NCBI GenBank assembly: GCA_947164985.1
Contig: CAMUYI010000007.1
Coordinates: forward strand, 1-64,000
Direction of reading: 5' to 3'
Origin: an uncultured Bacteroidales bacterium
GTDB lineage: Bacteria; Bacteroidota; Bacteroidia; Bacteroidales; Paludibacteraceae
DNA length: 64,000 nucleotides
Part shown: piece by piece, positions 27,059 to 35,232 of the stretch
Position numbering within the stretch: the stretch's first letter is position 1
Layout: each line of letters starts with the position of its first letter
Made by a program: the position numbers and the translations under genes
The notes under the pieces: generated by a model
Told to the model about the DNA's origin: nothing
Seen by the model: only the letters and a program-made list of their open reading frames with translations
Databases searched by the model: none

Positions 27059-28332
27059 TATCTTTTTCCTCTAAGTAAATTAATATCTCCTGACATCTGA
27101 TATACGCCAATGACCGATTCATCTGCGTTCAGTTTTTTCTTGTTATAGACCGCTTTCATAGTATATTGGGCGTCCTTAGCCGCGTCTGTACCGAGTGCCC
27201 GGATCACGTAGAAATAGGCTCCTTCGGCTGCAGGACGACCGTTGATAGTACCATCCCATCCTTTGGCCGGATCGTCCCATTCATAGACCAACTTGCCCCA
27301 ACGGTTATACACCCAACAATGGAACTCCTTGAGCGAACGGTACGCCACACGGAACTCATCGTTCTTGCCGTCGCCGTTGGGCGTGAACACGTTCGGTACA
27401 GCGAGATAAGACTCCGACACCGCTATCGTCACCTCCATCGAGTCGGAAGCGCATAGCGGATTATTGACCTTACAGATCACGCGGTATGAACCGGGTTCAT
27501 TGAACGTATAACGTATATCGCGGTCGTTGCGCACGACGATACGCTCTGTGGCTTTGTAGATCGACCAACTGTAGTACATCGCAGCAGGCGTCGGATTCGA
27601 ATAGAAAGCTACCTCCAACGGACCACTATACTCTGAACCCGTGATCAACTCCTGACTCGTCGGTCGATTGCGTTCATTGGATTTTTCTCCCTCTTTGCCA
27701 CGGGTCGTAGCTAAGGATGTCAACTGCATCTTCACCGCCTTGATACTGTCAATCGGGATTATGAGGTCCACACAAGCAGGAGGCAGATCAAGTGCTGCAC
27801 GTACCGCCGAATCGATGCAGATAGAGACGGTCGTGGAGTCATAAAGCGGTTGCAGGAAAAGGGCATTGGTGTTCTTCGCCGAATCAATCACGGTCGAATC
27901 CGCCCACTCCTGCCCGTTCCACGCCAACGTATTATATGATAAGGAATACGTGTGCGTGCGCGTGCGATATGCGCTATCACCTTCGATATGCAAAGTCGTA
28001 CCGGAACAACTGAGTTCCGGTCGGAAAGAAACCGAGTCAGCGTCCTCATAACGCATCGCGATGAAGCGGTGACCGTTCACCCGAAAAACCCCATCATCTG
28101 GATAGATATCCGTTGTGCCGGAGGCATAGAGCGAACCGTCCGCTTTGTACCAGTTCACCGCCCCACGCGTAGAACGCAGGTGAATCTCATCGCGGAAGAC
28201 AAAAGTTGTGTCCTTCCCGTTCACCACTTGCGTCGCCTTTCCTACGCACACGATATCCGCAGCGTGAAGTGAAAAGTGAAAAGTGAAGAGTGAAAGGACA
28301 ACGAACCCTATTTGAATTAATCGCTTCAACAA
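27058..28332 (-). CDS. Secreted protein with CHU_C type IX secretion domain
   Basis: 424 aa. The C-terminal 95 residues are a gliding-motility-associated CHU_C domain: VPNVFTPNGDGKNDEFRV, VYNRWGKLVYEW, GWDGTINGRPAAEGAYFYVI, ending GDINLLRGKR. This is the type B sorting signal of T9SS. Before it lies a PKD-like stretch with CxxxC-type residues (ELSCSGT...). The signal peptide core (VVLSLFTFHFSLHA) is encoded by a heptamer array at 28268-28295. The N-terminal two thirds match no family I know. Probably a surface or secreted protein. Confidence 0.85.
   Translation of the reverse strand: MLKRLIQIGFVVLSLFTFHFSLHAADIVCVGKATQVVNGKDTTFVFRDEIHLRSTRGAVNWYKADGSLYASGTTDIYPDDGVFRVNGHRFIAMRYEDADSVSFRPELSCSGTTLHIEGDSAYRTRTHTYSLSYNTLAWNGQEWADSTVIDSAKNTNALFLQPLYDSTTVSICIDSAVRAALDLPPACVDLIIPIDSIKAVKMQLTSLATTRGKEGEKSNERNRPTSQELITGSEYSGPLEVAFYSNPTPAAMYYSWSIYKATERIVVRNDRDIRYTFNEPGSYRVICKVNNPLCASDSMEVTIAVSESYLAVPNVFTPNGDGKNDEFRVAYRSLKEFHCWVYNRWGKLVYEWDDPAKGWDGTINGRPAAEGAYFYVIRALGTDAAKDAQYTMKAVYNKKKLNADESVIGVYQMSGDINLLRGKR
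28268..28295. repeat. Heptamer array (AGTGAAA type) encoding a signal peptide core
   Basis: Four units: AGTGAAA, AGTGAAA, AGTGAAG, AGTGAAA (plus strand). Read on the minus strand it gives LSLFTFHFSL, the hydrophobic core of the signal peptide of the CHU_C protein. Confidence 0.9.
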
Positions 28333-28364
28333 TTCTTAATTCTTAATTTTTAATTTTTAATTAA
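28331..28364. repeat. Heptamer array (AATTCTT/AATTTTT) between serA and the CHU_C gene
   Basis: Five units: AATTCTT, AATTCTT, AATTTTT, AATTTTT, AATTAAC. It fills the gap between the two minus-strand genes and includes the serA stop codon. Confidence 0.88.
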
Positions 28365-29274
28365 CCTGAAAACGCGTATTACCGTTTTGGATAAAGTCCA
28401 CGATCTGCTTGGCAGCGGCAATACCGGCATTGATATTCGCCTCTGCGGTCTGTGCACCCATCTTCTTCGGCGTTGCGAAGTAGCGACCCTCGAAGAGCGT
28501 ACGGAACTTCGCGTCTGCCACCGGCATGATATCGGTCATATACTTGAGGTCAGCACGTTCTTGCATCAATGCAATCAGACCGTCCTCATCAATCACTTCT
28601 TTGCGAGCCGTGTTAACCAAGATACCTCCCTTCGGCATCAGACCTACGAGATCATGGTTGATACTATTCTTCGTCTCTGCCGTAGCCGGGATATGGAGAC
28701 TCACGATATCGCAAGTCTTGTATAGTTCTTCGGCACTATGAACCGGCTTCACGTTCGCCGCGATCATTGCCTCATCCGGACAATATGCATCGTACGCATA
28801 AACGTCCATACCAAAGCCCTGCGCGATACGTGCTACGTTACGACCTACATTTCCGAACGCATGGATACCGAGCTTCTTGCCCTTCAACTCCGTGCCCGAT
28901 GTACCGTTGTACAAGTTACGTACGGCATACACCATCAGACCAAGTGCCAACTCAGCCACCGCGTTACTGTTCTGACCCGGGGTATTCATCGCAACCACCT
29001 TATGCGCCGTAGCCGCCTCCAAATCGATATTATCGTATCCGGCACCGGCACGAACGACGATCTTCAACGCTTTGGCAGCATCTAATACTTCAGCGTCCAC
29101 TTGATCCGAACGGATAATAAGCGCGTCTGCGTCTGCCACAGCCTCCAACAACTGCGCCTTATCGGTATATTTTTCGAGTAGTGCCAACTCATAGCCTGCA
29201 CCCTCGAGCACTTCACGAATGCCGTCAACGGCTACTTTCGCGAACGGTTTCTCTGTTGCTACTAAAACCTTCAT
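28357..29274 (-). CDS. serA: D-3-phosphoglycerate dehydrogenase
   Basis: First step of serine synthesis: oxidation of 3-phosphoglycerate to 3-phosphohydroxypyruvate with NAD+. 305 aa, the short form without the C-terminal ACT regulatory domain, so no direct serine feedback is expected. Seen: VRAGAGYDNIDLEAA, Rossmann motif HAFGNVGRNVA (about 138-148), catalytic Arg in NTARKEV. It sits directly behind serC, the next enzyme in the pathway, separated only by a heptamer array. Confidence 0.93.
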   Translation of the reverse strand: MKVLVATEKPFAKVAVDGIREVLEGAGYELALLEKYTDKAQLLEAVADADALIIRSDQVDAEVLDAAKALKIVVRAGAGYDNIDLEAATAHKVVAMNTPGQNSNAVAELALGLMVYAVRNLYNGTSGTELKGKKLGIHAFGNVGRNVARIAQGFGMDVYAYDAYCPDEAMIAANVKPVHSAEELYKTCDIVSLHIPATAETKNSINHDLVGLMPKGGILVNTARKEVIDEDGLIALMQERADLKYMTDIMPVADAKFRTLFEGRYFATPKKMGAQTAEANINAGIAAAKQIVDFIQNGNTRFQVN

Positions 29275-29305
29275 TTTTAATTCTTAATTTTTAATTTTTA
29301 ATTAA
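29275..29305. repeat. Heptamer array (AATTTTT type) between serC and serA
   Basis: Units AATTCTT, AATTTTT, AATTTTT, AATTAAT after TTTT; it spans from the serA start codon to the serC stop codon (both minus strand). Confidence 0.88.
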
Positions 29306-30381
29306 TGGATTGCCTCATACGCATGTATGCAATCCACGAGCGCCTGTACGCCTTCAAGGTCCATTGCGTTGTAGCAGCTTGCACGGAAACCGCCTACCAG
29401 ACGGTGACCCTTGATACCTACCATGCCACGCTCGGTCGCGAACTTAAAGAAATCATCCTGCAGTTCAGCATATTCCGGTTTCAGCACGAAGCAGATATTC
29501 ATGCGGCTGCGATCCTCTTTCTTCGAGATGGTCGGCATGAACAACTTCGAGTTATCCAAGCAGTTGTACAGCAACTCTGCTTTCGCTTTGTTGCGTGCCT
29601 CGATCCATTGCACACCGCCGTTTGCCTTTAACCAACGGAGCGTCAGCACCGCGGTATAAACGGGAAGTACAGGAGGCGTATTGAACATCGAACCGCCGTC
29701 GATATGCGTCTGATAATTCAGCATCGTCGGGATATAACGGCTCACTTTACCAAGACAACTCTCTTTGATGATCACGAAGGTCACACCTGCCGGTGCCAAA
29801 TTCTTCTGCGCACCGCCATAGATGATATCGTACTGGCTCACGTCGATCGGACGACTCAGGATATCCGAACTCATATCGGCTACCAAAGCTACTTTACCTT
29901 TCTTGCGGTAGATCTCCGCGAGTTTGTCGTCATTAATCTCCGTACCGAAAATGGTGTTGTTGGTCGTGATATGGAAATAATCTGCGTCCTGTGGGATCTC
30001 AAAGTCCATCGGAATCGAATCCGTGCTGGCTGCTACTTCTACCGCCTCACCGAAACCTTTGGCTTCCTTCAGGGCTTTTTTACTCCAAACACCGGTATTC
30101 AGGTACGCTGCCTTCTTCTCCAACATATTGAACGGCACCATGCAGAACTGCAGACTTGCACCGCCGCCGAGGAACAGTACGCGGTATCCTTCCGGTACGT
30201 TCAAGAGCTCCTTTACCAATGCCTCTGCCTCGTCCATAATGGGCTGGAAATATTTCGCGCGGTGCGAAATCTCCAATACCGACAGACCCTCTCCCTGAAA
30301 ATCAATCACAGCTTCTGCTGTCTGTTTGATTACTTCTTGCGGCAGGATACTCGGTCCTGCATTGAAATTGTACTTTTTCAT
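29302..30381 (-). CDS. serC: Phosphoserine aminotransferase
   Basis: PLP enzyme that turns 3-phosphohydroxypyruvate and glutamate into phosphoserine; 359 aa, normal length. Seen: [13 protein letters not shown] at the N-terminus, [19 protein letters not shown], the PLP lysine in [12 protein letters not shown] (about 194-205), and [16 protein letters not shown] at the end. It is also used for 4-phosphohydroxythreonine in vitamin B6 synthesis in many bacteria. It is next to serA, and 2 bases behind the carboxyltransferase gene. Confidence 0.96.
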   Translation of the reverse strand: MKKYNFNAGPSILPQEVIKQTAEAVIDFQGEGLSVLEISHRAKYFQPIMDEAEALVKELLNVPEGYRVLFLGGGASLQFCMVPFNMLEKKAAYLNTGVWSKKALKEAKGFGEAVEVAASTDSIPMDFEIPQDADYFHITTNNTIFGTEINDDKLAEIYRKKGKVALVADMSSDILSRPIDVSQYDIIYGGAQKNLAPAGVTFVIIKESCLGKVSRYIPTMLNYQTHIDGGSMFNTPPVLPVYTAVLTLRWLKANGGVQWIEARNKAKAELLYNCLDNSKLFMPTISKKEDRSRMNICFVLKPEYAELQDDFFKFATERGMVGIKGHRLVGGFRASCYNAMDLEGVQALVDCIHAYEAIH

Positions 30382-30383
30382 GA

Positions 30384-32024
30384 TTATTTAAGCGTATAAT
30401 ATTTATGATTCCATGCTGAATGATGAATTTCCGGCAAGGTGATAATACCCTCTTTCGGTTTCTTGCCGGCGAGATGCAAGGCCATAGCTATAGCCGCCAT
30501 GTCGTCAGATTTAGCAGCCGCAGGCTGAGCATTTTCAATTTTCAATTTTTCATTTTCCATTTCAAGCCCCTTGCGCTTCGCAAGGTCTTGATTGAACTGC
30601 TCTTTTGCCAGACCCGACTTGTACTCGCGGTACTGCTTGTCGTGCATAGCGAACTCGAACAACTCCTCGTCGTCCTGTCCGCGATCCCAGCCCAGTTCCT
30701 CCATCTCTTTGATGTACTGCGGCAGTACGTTCGGATAGAGTTTCTGCGGATCGTCGGTGTAGAACTCAAAGCCTTTCTCCTTCGCGAGTTCGATGATCTC
30801 CGGTGCCAGTTCACCCGGTAACTTACCGGACTTACCGAGGATCATACCCCACATAGCCGGATCCATGCGCGTGAAGTCTTTCTCGCCCATCGAACGGCTG
30901 AAGAGATTCATCAGCGCAGCGTTCTTCACATACTGGCTGAACGGCGTTACCAGACACGGCGTACCGAGCATCGGCCAGATACGTTGTACCTCGTCAAACA
31001 GTTGAACGAGCAACTCATCTTCACTGAGTTCTTTCTCACCTTTCTTCTTAAGGTTCGCGTTGATAGCCGCGTGCATGCCTTTGAGGTCGGCCATCAGACT
31101 TCCCATCATACCGCCCGGCAGACCGCAGCCTACCAGCAAGGACGTCATGAGGGCGTTCTTCGGATCGATCCAGTAACCCAGGAAATCATCGATGAACTCC
31201 TGCGTCAGACTACGCGCCTCCATGTACGCTTTCATATTGATATCTTTCACACGGAAACCGGCATCCTTGAGCATGGCTTGGATGGTGATCACGTCCGGAT
31301 GAACCTTACCCCAACTCAGCGGCTCCATCGCTACGTCCAGCACGTCACCACCGGCTTTGGCTACTTCTAACATAGACGCCACACTAAAGCCCGGACCTGT
31401 ATGACCGTGGTATTGAATGATGATGTCGGGGTGTTTCTCCTTGATAGCTGCTACGATCACGCCTAACATATGCGGACGACCGATACCGGCCATATCCTTC
31501 AGACAGATCTCCTGCGCACCGCCTTCGATCAACTGCTCAGCAAGGTTGATATAATACTCCGCCGTGTGCACTTTCGAATAGGTGATACACATCGTTGCCT
31601 GTGCGGTCATACCCGCCTCTTTCGCCCATTTGATAGACGGAATGATGTTACGCGGGTCGTTCAGACCGCAGAAAATACGGGTGATATCCGTACCCTGCGC
31701 GTGCTTCACCTTGTACATGAGTTGACGCACATCTGCCGGCACAGGGTTCATACGCAATGCGTTCAGACCACGATCCAACATATGGGTCTTGATACCTGCC
31801 TCGTTGAACGGCTTGCAGAACGTACGAACAGCTTGGTTCGGGTTCTCTCCGTACAGCAGGTTCACTTGCTCACTCGCACCGCCGTTGGTCTCCACACGGT
31901 CAAAACAACCCATGTCGATGATCACCGGCGCGATACGCGCTAACTGGTCCTTACGCGGCACGTACTTACCGCTACTCTGCCACATGTCACGATAGACAAG
32001 GGAGAATTGAATTTCTTTTTTCAT
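30384..32024 (-). CDS. Carboxyltransferase subunit (oxaloacetate decarboxylase alpha / pyruvate carboxylase B type)
   Basis: 546 aa. Residues 1 to about 470 form the TIM-barrel carboxyltransferase ([35 protein letters not shown] with the metal-ligand/catalytic Lys region, and [10 protein letters not shown]) and the conserved PYC/OADA domain ([23 protein letters not shown]). The DMWQS form instead of DAHQS is the Bacteroidetes version. No biotin motif (AMKM) is present, so a separate biotin carrier must be used. The linker ([19 protein letters not shown]) is encoded by a heptamer array, and the tail ([14 protein letters not shown]) vaguely recalls OadG. Likely reaction: carboxyl transfer between biotin and pyruvate/oxaloacetate. 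Confidence 0.85.
   Translation of the reverse strand: MKKEIQFSLVYRDMWQSSGKYVPRKDQLARIAPVIIDMGCFDRVETNGGASEQVNLLYGENPNQAVRTFCKPFNEAGIKTHMLDRGLNALRMNPVPADVRQLMYKVKHAQGTDITRIFCGLNDPRNIIPSIKWAKEAGMTAQATMCITYSKVHTAEYYINLAEQLIEGGAQEICLKDMAGIGRPHMLGVIVAAIKEKHPDIIIQYHGHTGPGFSVASMLEVAKAGGDVLDVAMEPLSWGKVHPDVITIQAMLKDAGFRVKDINMKAYMEARSLTQEFIDDFLGYWIDPKNALMTSLLVGCGLPGGMMGSLMADLKGMHAAINANLKKKGEKELSEDELLVQLFDEVQRIWPMLGTPCLVTPFSQYVKNAALMNLFSRSMGEKDFTRMDPAMWGMILGKSGKLPGELAPEIIELAKEKGFEFYTDDPQKLYPNVLPQYIKEMEELGWDRGQDDEELFEFAMHDKQYREYKSGLAKEQFNQDLAKRKGLEMENEKLKIENAQPAAAKSDDMAAIAMALHLAGKKPKEGIITLPEIHHSAWNHKYYTLK
30531..30565. repeat. Heptamer array (ATTTTCA type) inside the carboxyltransferase gene
   Basis: Five units: ATTTTCA, ATTTTCA, ATTTTTC, ATTTTCC, ATTTCAA. 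Read on the minus strand in frame as [10 protein letters not shown], the linker between the catalytic part and the C-terminal tail. Confidence 0.88.
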
Positions 32025-32031
32025 TATATAG

Positions 32032-32065
32032 AATTCTTAATTTTTAATTCTTAATTTTTAATTAA
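32032..32065. repeat. Heptamer array (AATTCTT/AATTTTT) before the carboxyltransferase gene
   Basis: Units AATTCTT, AATTTTT, AATTCTT, AATTTTT, AATTAAA. It fills the gap and contains the stop codon of the outer-membrane barrel gene. Confidence 0.88.
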
Positions 32066-33852
32066 AATCCGAACGATAGTCCGCAACTAAATGTCAGGTT
32101 CTTGCCTTGCATATAAACCGGGCTATACGTATCCAGATCCGCTTGTTCCCCTGCCCGTGCATGGTTGTAGCATGCATCGACATGGGCGTAACAGTTGTTG
32201 AACACCTCATACAGCGCACGGAACTTGATCTCGTCATTCCGCCAGATCGTGTTCTTGAACGGTTCCTGCGAGATGATATTCTTGATGTCGCCGCGGATAT
32301 AATCGTACGCCGTATACTTGGTGTCGCAGGTATAATCGAGGGTCAGACGCAGACTTCGTGTCGGACGGTAACTCAACTGCAACCAAATACTCTGGGCGTT
32401 GGCACCCATATAATGCCCCATCTGATAACTGTTCGAAGTAAAATCAAGCACCTCAATCGAATGCACATACGTCGCGATATAACTGCGCATAAACTCGCCT
32501 CGCAGCGCCAAGCCCTTCACCGGCCAGCCGCTCCAGTTGAAACCTACGAGATAGGACACAGGGTTGTTCTGCGGGTTGTCTTTTTTCAGACGCGCCAACT
32601 TGAACTCGTCCAGGAAGAACGAACCATACAAACGCAGATGATCGGTCGGACGAACGGTGATCGTTGCAAAAGCCTGACTGTTCTGGTTCTCCGTGCTCAT
32701 TCCTTTCGTCAACAAGTGATCTAGCGACTTATAGAACGCGATTGGAATGAAATACGCCGCTTGCACGTTGCGCTCCGCATAAACAATCGAGTTACCGAAA
32801 CCGAACTGCACGTACTTACACGGCATGAACGTGAACATATTCGCCGCCATGAACTTATTCGCCGGCCGGTACTCACGCTGCGTGCTGGTAGCCGTCTGCT
32901 GCTCGTTGTACCAATAGGTCGAATCGATCACGTTCGATACTAACCACGCATGGAAATAATCGAACTGAAACCATTTACACGGCGTCAACTGCAGCGTCAC
33001 CATCGGTACGGCCGGGTTATGCGCCGAGAGAATATTCGAACAATGTTGCGCGTCGCCCCATGCGACCCGTTCGCGTTGCACACCGATACTACCCCACCAG
33101 GCATAAAGCGATATACCGCCACGCGAATCCGAGAAATCACCGCCGTAGTTCGCTTCCTTATATTGCACGCCCGCAAGATTATTCAGGAATCCCGGCTGCG
33201 TCATACGCGCACCCATCGTTTTGCTACGCGGGTTGTAATAATCGGTACTATTGAAATAGGTCTCATTCAACCCGGTTCCATCCCAACTGTTATCCCGAAG
33301 CGAACCCCAAATCGACACGTGCTTCGCGATGTCCATCTGAATCTCTGCGCCATAGACACGATGCATCAGCAAGCCCTTCTTCGTATTATAATCAAGGTCC
33401 ATGCCTAAAATCGGCCGCAGACGCATTTTGAAGATCTTATTCTTCGTCAAAATATGCAAACTCGGGTCTGCCAGATTGAGGTTCGATACTTCCGTCTTCC
33501 ACTGCGTCACATGCCGATAGCCATAAGAATAATACGTCGGCAGCGTGTCCAGTTCCAAAGCATAGTCCTGCATATAGAACTGCAGGTCCTCCAGCTGCCT
33601 TCTCTCTCCGTACGTCAGTCCGCCATTTAATTCTTCATTTTTAATTTTTAATTTCTCGTGCGCCTCACGCAGCTTTGCGGCGATATAATCACGCGTGTAC
33701 GGTTTGATGGCGGCATTGGTCTCAATCACGCCATCCGTCGTCAACTCCTCGAGAAAATCATACACCTCCGTGTACTCGATCATCTCGGGAATCCTTTGCG
33801 CACTCACACTCAGCGCACAAAAAACGGCTAATATAAATAGTAAGCGTTTCGT
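32062..33852 (-). CDS. Outer-membrane beta-barrel protein, Wzi-like, with apparent ACG start
   Basis: 596 aa if started at the ACG at 33850-33852. The next usable codon (GTG at 33807) would begin inside the signal peptide (SVSAQ). From ACG the protein reads (M)KRLLFILAVFCALSVSAQ, a textbook signal peptide, and an in-frame stop lies three codons further upstream; no ATG, GTG or TTG is available. Residues about 110-596 are rich in alternating aromatic/polar strands and end in F, as in outer-membrane barrels; it recalls the capsule-assembly Wzi family but is longer. An in-frame heptamer array (33629-33656) gives HEKLKIKNEELNGG. Function unknown. Confidence 0.75.
   Translation of the reverse strand, partial: TKRLLFILAVFCALSVSAQRIPEMIEYTEVYDFLEELTTDGVIETNAAIKPYTRDYIAAKLREAHEKLKIKNEELNGGLTYGERRQLEDLQFYMQDYALELDTLPTYYSYGYRHVTQWKTEVSNLNLADPSLHILTKNKIFKMRLRPILGMDLDYNTKKGLLMHRVYGAEIQMDIAKHVSIWGSLRDNSWDGTGLNETYFNSTDYYNPRSKTMGARMTQPGFLNNLAGVQYKEANYGGDFSDSRGGISLYAWWGSIGVQRERVAWGDAQHCSNILSAHNPAVPMVTLQLTPCKWFQFDYFHAWLVSNVIDSTYWYNEQQTATSTQREYRPANKFMAANMFTFMPCKYVQFGFGNSIVYAERNVQAAYFIPIAFYKSLDHLLTKGMSTENQNSQAFATITVRPTDHLRLYGSFFLDEFKLARLKKDNPQNNPVSYLVGFNWSGWPVKGLALRGEFMRSYIATYVHSIEVLDFTSNSYQMGHYMGANAQSIWLQLSYRPTRSLRLTLDYTCDTKYTAYDYIRGDIKNIISQEPFKNTIWRNDEIKFRALYEVFNNCYAHVDACYNHARAGEQADLDTYSPVYMQGKNLTFSCGLSFGF
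33629..33656. repeat. Heptamer array inside the outer-membrane barrel gene
   Basis: Units AATTCTT, CATTTTT, AATTTTT, AATTTCT (plus strand); in frame on the minus strand as EKLKIKNEELN, in the N-terminal periplasmic part. Confidence 0.85.
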
Positions 33853-33884
33853 AATTCTTAATTTTTAATTTTGAATTTATAATT
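33853..33884. repeat. Heptamer array before the ACG start
   Basis: Units AATTCTT, AATTTTT, AATTTTG, AATTTAT, then AATTA. It reaches from the OmpH stop codon to the apparent ACG start codon of the barrel gene. Confidence 0.85.
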
Positions 33885-34509
33885 ACTTCGCATAGCGAGC
33901 ATTGAGTCCTTCGACCACTTCGTTCGTGATATCATAACCGGCTACTTTATTCATCAGTACGGCGCTGTTGAGAATCAGATGATAGTGACCATCTGCGTTG
34001 ATCTCGTTCAGATAACTCTGTACCGAATCCGACAACTGTTGGGTCAGCGCAGCTTGCTGATTCATAAAGTCATTACTCAACTCCTGACGCAGGTTCTCCA
34101 ACTCCTGCTGCTTAGCCAACAACTGCTGCTCTTTGTTCTGCAACTTACGTTGTTCACTCTCCGCACGCTCACGGCTCAAGAAAGCGTTGGCCTCCACCTT
34201 ACGTTGAAAATCCACAACGTCTTTCTGGAAGGTCTCGTATTCTTTCTGGAAAGCTTTTGCTTTGCCATCCAACTTAACCATCGACTCCTCGTACTTCGAT
34301 TGCAACTTGTCGTTCGCCTCAACGGCCAGCGTGTAGTGCGCCAGGATCGAATCGGTGTTCACCACCGCGATCGGCAGCAACTCGCCCTGCGCCTCAACCT
34401 CACCGTCTGCCGGCTTCTTTGCCCACGGGTTTACTGTAAAAAACAACACAAACAGCGCAATCACCGCTGCACCTAAAATCGACTCAACAATAATACTAAT
34501 CTTGTTCAT
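33883..34509 (-). CDS. OmpH/Skp-family periplasmic chaperone
   Basis: 208 aa. Seen: an uncleaved-looking N-terminal membrane helix (about 5-26, ending NPWAKK), a short strand IAVVNTDSILAHY (about 46-58), then a long coiled coil (60-165, rich in K, E and Q) and a closing strand segment HYHLILNSAVLMN. This is the Skp layout: tentacle-like helices that hold unfolded outer-membrane proteins in the periplasm. Here the protein is anchored to the inner membrane. It precedes a predicted outer-membrane barrel protein. Confidence 0.88.
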   Translation of the reverse strand: MNKISIIVESILGAAVIALFVLFFTVNPWAKKPADGEVEAQGELLPIAVVNTDSILAHYTLAVEANDKLQSKYEESMVKLDGKAKAFQKEYETFQKDVVDFQRKVEANAFLSRERAESEQRKLQNKEQQLLAKQQELENLRQELSNDFMNQQAALTQQLSDSVQSYLNEINADGHYHLILNSAVLMNKVAGYDITNEVVEGLNARYAK

Positions 34510-34513
34510 TTTG

Positions 34514-34541
34514 ATATTTAATTTTTAATTTTTAATTCCTA
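34514..34541. repeat. Heptamer array (ATTTTTA type) before ompH
   Basis: Units ATATTTA, ATTTTTA, ATTTTTA, ATTCCTA, directly upstream of the OmpH start codon on the minus strand, where a ribosome site would be. Confidence 0.8.
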
Positions 34542-34552
34542 TTTTGCATTTT

Positions 34553-34570
34553 GGCGACATTCTTGTCGCC
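34553..34570. other. Hairpin between ompH and the small membrane protein gene
   Basis: GGCGACA-ttct-TGTCGCC, seven perfect pairs, without a T run on either side. It lies in a 156-base gap that otherwise holds only two heptamer arrays. It may be a processing or attenuation site; no gene is seen. Confidence 0.5.
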
Positions 34571-34633
34571 ACTCGCCGCATGGCTTATTAATTATTTTTG
34601 GGATCATTTTTGGTCTTTTTGGACCTAAGATAA

Positions 34634-34682
34634 TTCTTCAATCTTCAATTTTCCATTTTCCATTTTCAATTTTCCATTTTCA
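34634..34682. repeat. Heptamer array (ATTTTCC/ATTTTCA) encoding the end of a protein
   Basis: Seven units: TTCTTCA, ATCTTCA, ATTTTCC, ATTTTCC, ATTTTCA, ATTTTCC, ATTTTCA. The last part is read on the minus strand as the C-terminus KLKMEN and the stop codon of the small membrane protein. Confidence 0.9.
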
Positions 34683-34866
34683 ATTTGTGCTCCTTTCGGG
34701 CAAGTTTGTCTTCCGAAAGAGCACAATGAATGCCGTCTTGCTTCATTCGTTTATTCTGGTGTATATGTTGCGACCGAAAGCTATGATCTTTCCTCAGAAT
34801 CACGCCCACGCTCAGCAGCAAAACCGCCGCCCCGATCAGCCCCAACACAATCAATAATTCCTTCAT
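34666..34866 (-). CDS. Small single-helix membrane protein
   Basis: 66 aa from the ATG at 34866 (AAAGG ribosome site 5-10 bases upstream); a TTG four codons earlier is in frame but less likely. One hydrophobic helix (LLIVLGLIGAAVLLLSVGVIL), then a basic tail with HxHxxN and a single Cys (GIHCALSEDKLARKE). Similar short proteins with a GI.C..S.D motif occur widely in Bacteroidetes, without known function. The last residues come from a heptamer array. Confidence 0.7.
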   Translation of the reverse strand: MKELLIVLGLIGAAVLLLSVGVILRKDHSFRSQHIHQNKRMKQDGIHCALSEDKLARKEHKLKMEN

Positions 34867-34870
34867 AATG

Positions 34871-34903
34871 CCTTTCAATTTCCTTTCAATATCCTTTCAA
34901 TTT
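34871..34903. repeat. 11-base tandem array in the leader of the small membrane protein
   Basis: CCTTTCAATTT, CCTTTCAATAT, CCTTTCAATTT. On the minus strand each unit carries AAAGG, so the array repeats a ribosome-binding-like motif upstream of the start codon. Confidence 0.85.
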
Positions 34904-34971
34904 CCCTTCTTTCCCCTGTGCTTTTTCCTTTCAAATTTACACGCGCTCTACACACGCGCACAAAATTCGCT

Positions 34972-35003
34972 GCAAAGATACAACATTTTTTTGACATATG
35001 CAA
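34972..35003 (-). promoter_or_regulatory. Promoter of the small membrane protein / minus-strand gene run
   Basis: Minus strand: TTGCATATGTC, A tract, GTATCTTTGC in the common 32-base frame. It is the only clear promoter seen for the genes running down to 23688. Confidence 0.85.
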
Positions 35004-35052
35004 GCGCGCAAGCGTTTTTCCTAAAAAAAATATTCAAAATTGTACAAAAAAT

Positions 35053-35084
35053 TTGCACATCTCGATTTTTTGTTGTACCTTTGC
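35053..35084 (+). promoter_or_regulatory. Promoter of the basic GNAT-like gene
   Basis: TTGCACATCTC, T tract, GTACCTTTGC in the common 32-base frame. Leader of about 143 bases to the ATG at 35233. Confidence 0.8.
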
Positions 35085-35115
35085 ACTCGCATTTAGCTAT
35101 CAACTGACTATCCGC

Positions 35116-35159
35116 CCCATAGGATTCCCACAACATTCCCATAGGATTCCCATAGGATA
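35116..35159. repeat. 11-base tandem array (CCCATAGGATT)
   Basis: Four units: CCCATAGGATT, CCCACAACATT, CCCATAGGATT, CCCATAGGATA, within the transcribed leader of the basic GNAT-like gene. Confidence 0.85.
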
Positions 35160-35232
35160 GAAAGTCAAAAATGCAATTTTTTAACATATACTATATATAT
35201 ACTATGTATATATATACTTTTTGATTAGAATT

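Larger units (their letters stand above)
34867..35232. promoter_or_regulatory. 366-base divergent intergenic region
   Basis: No gene is seen. It holds two divergent promoters (34972-35003 minus and 35053-35084 plus), two 11-base tandem arrays (34871-34908 and 35116-35159), and a TA-rich tract (about 35186-35219, TATATATATACTATG type) just before the start of the basic GNAT-like gene. The plus-strand leader is about 143 bases, long for this window. Confidence 0.7.
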
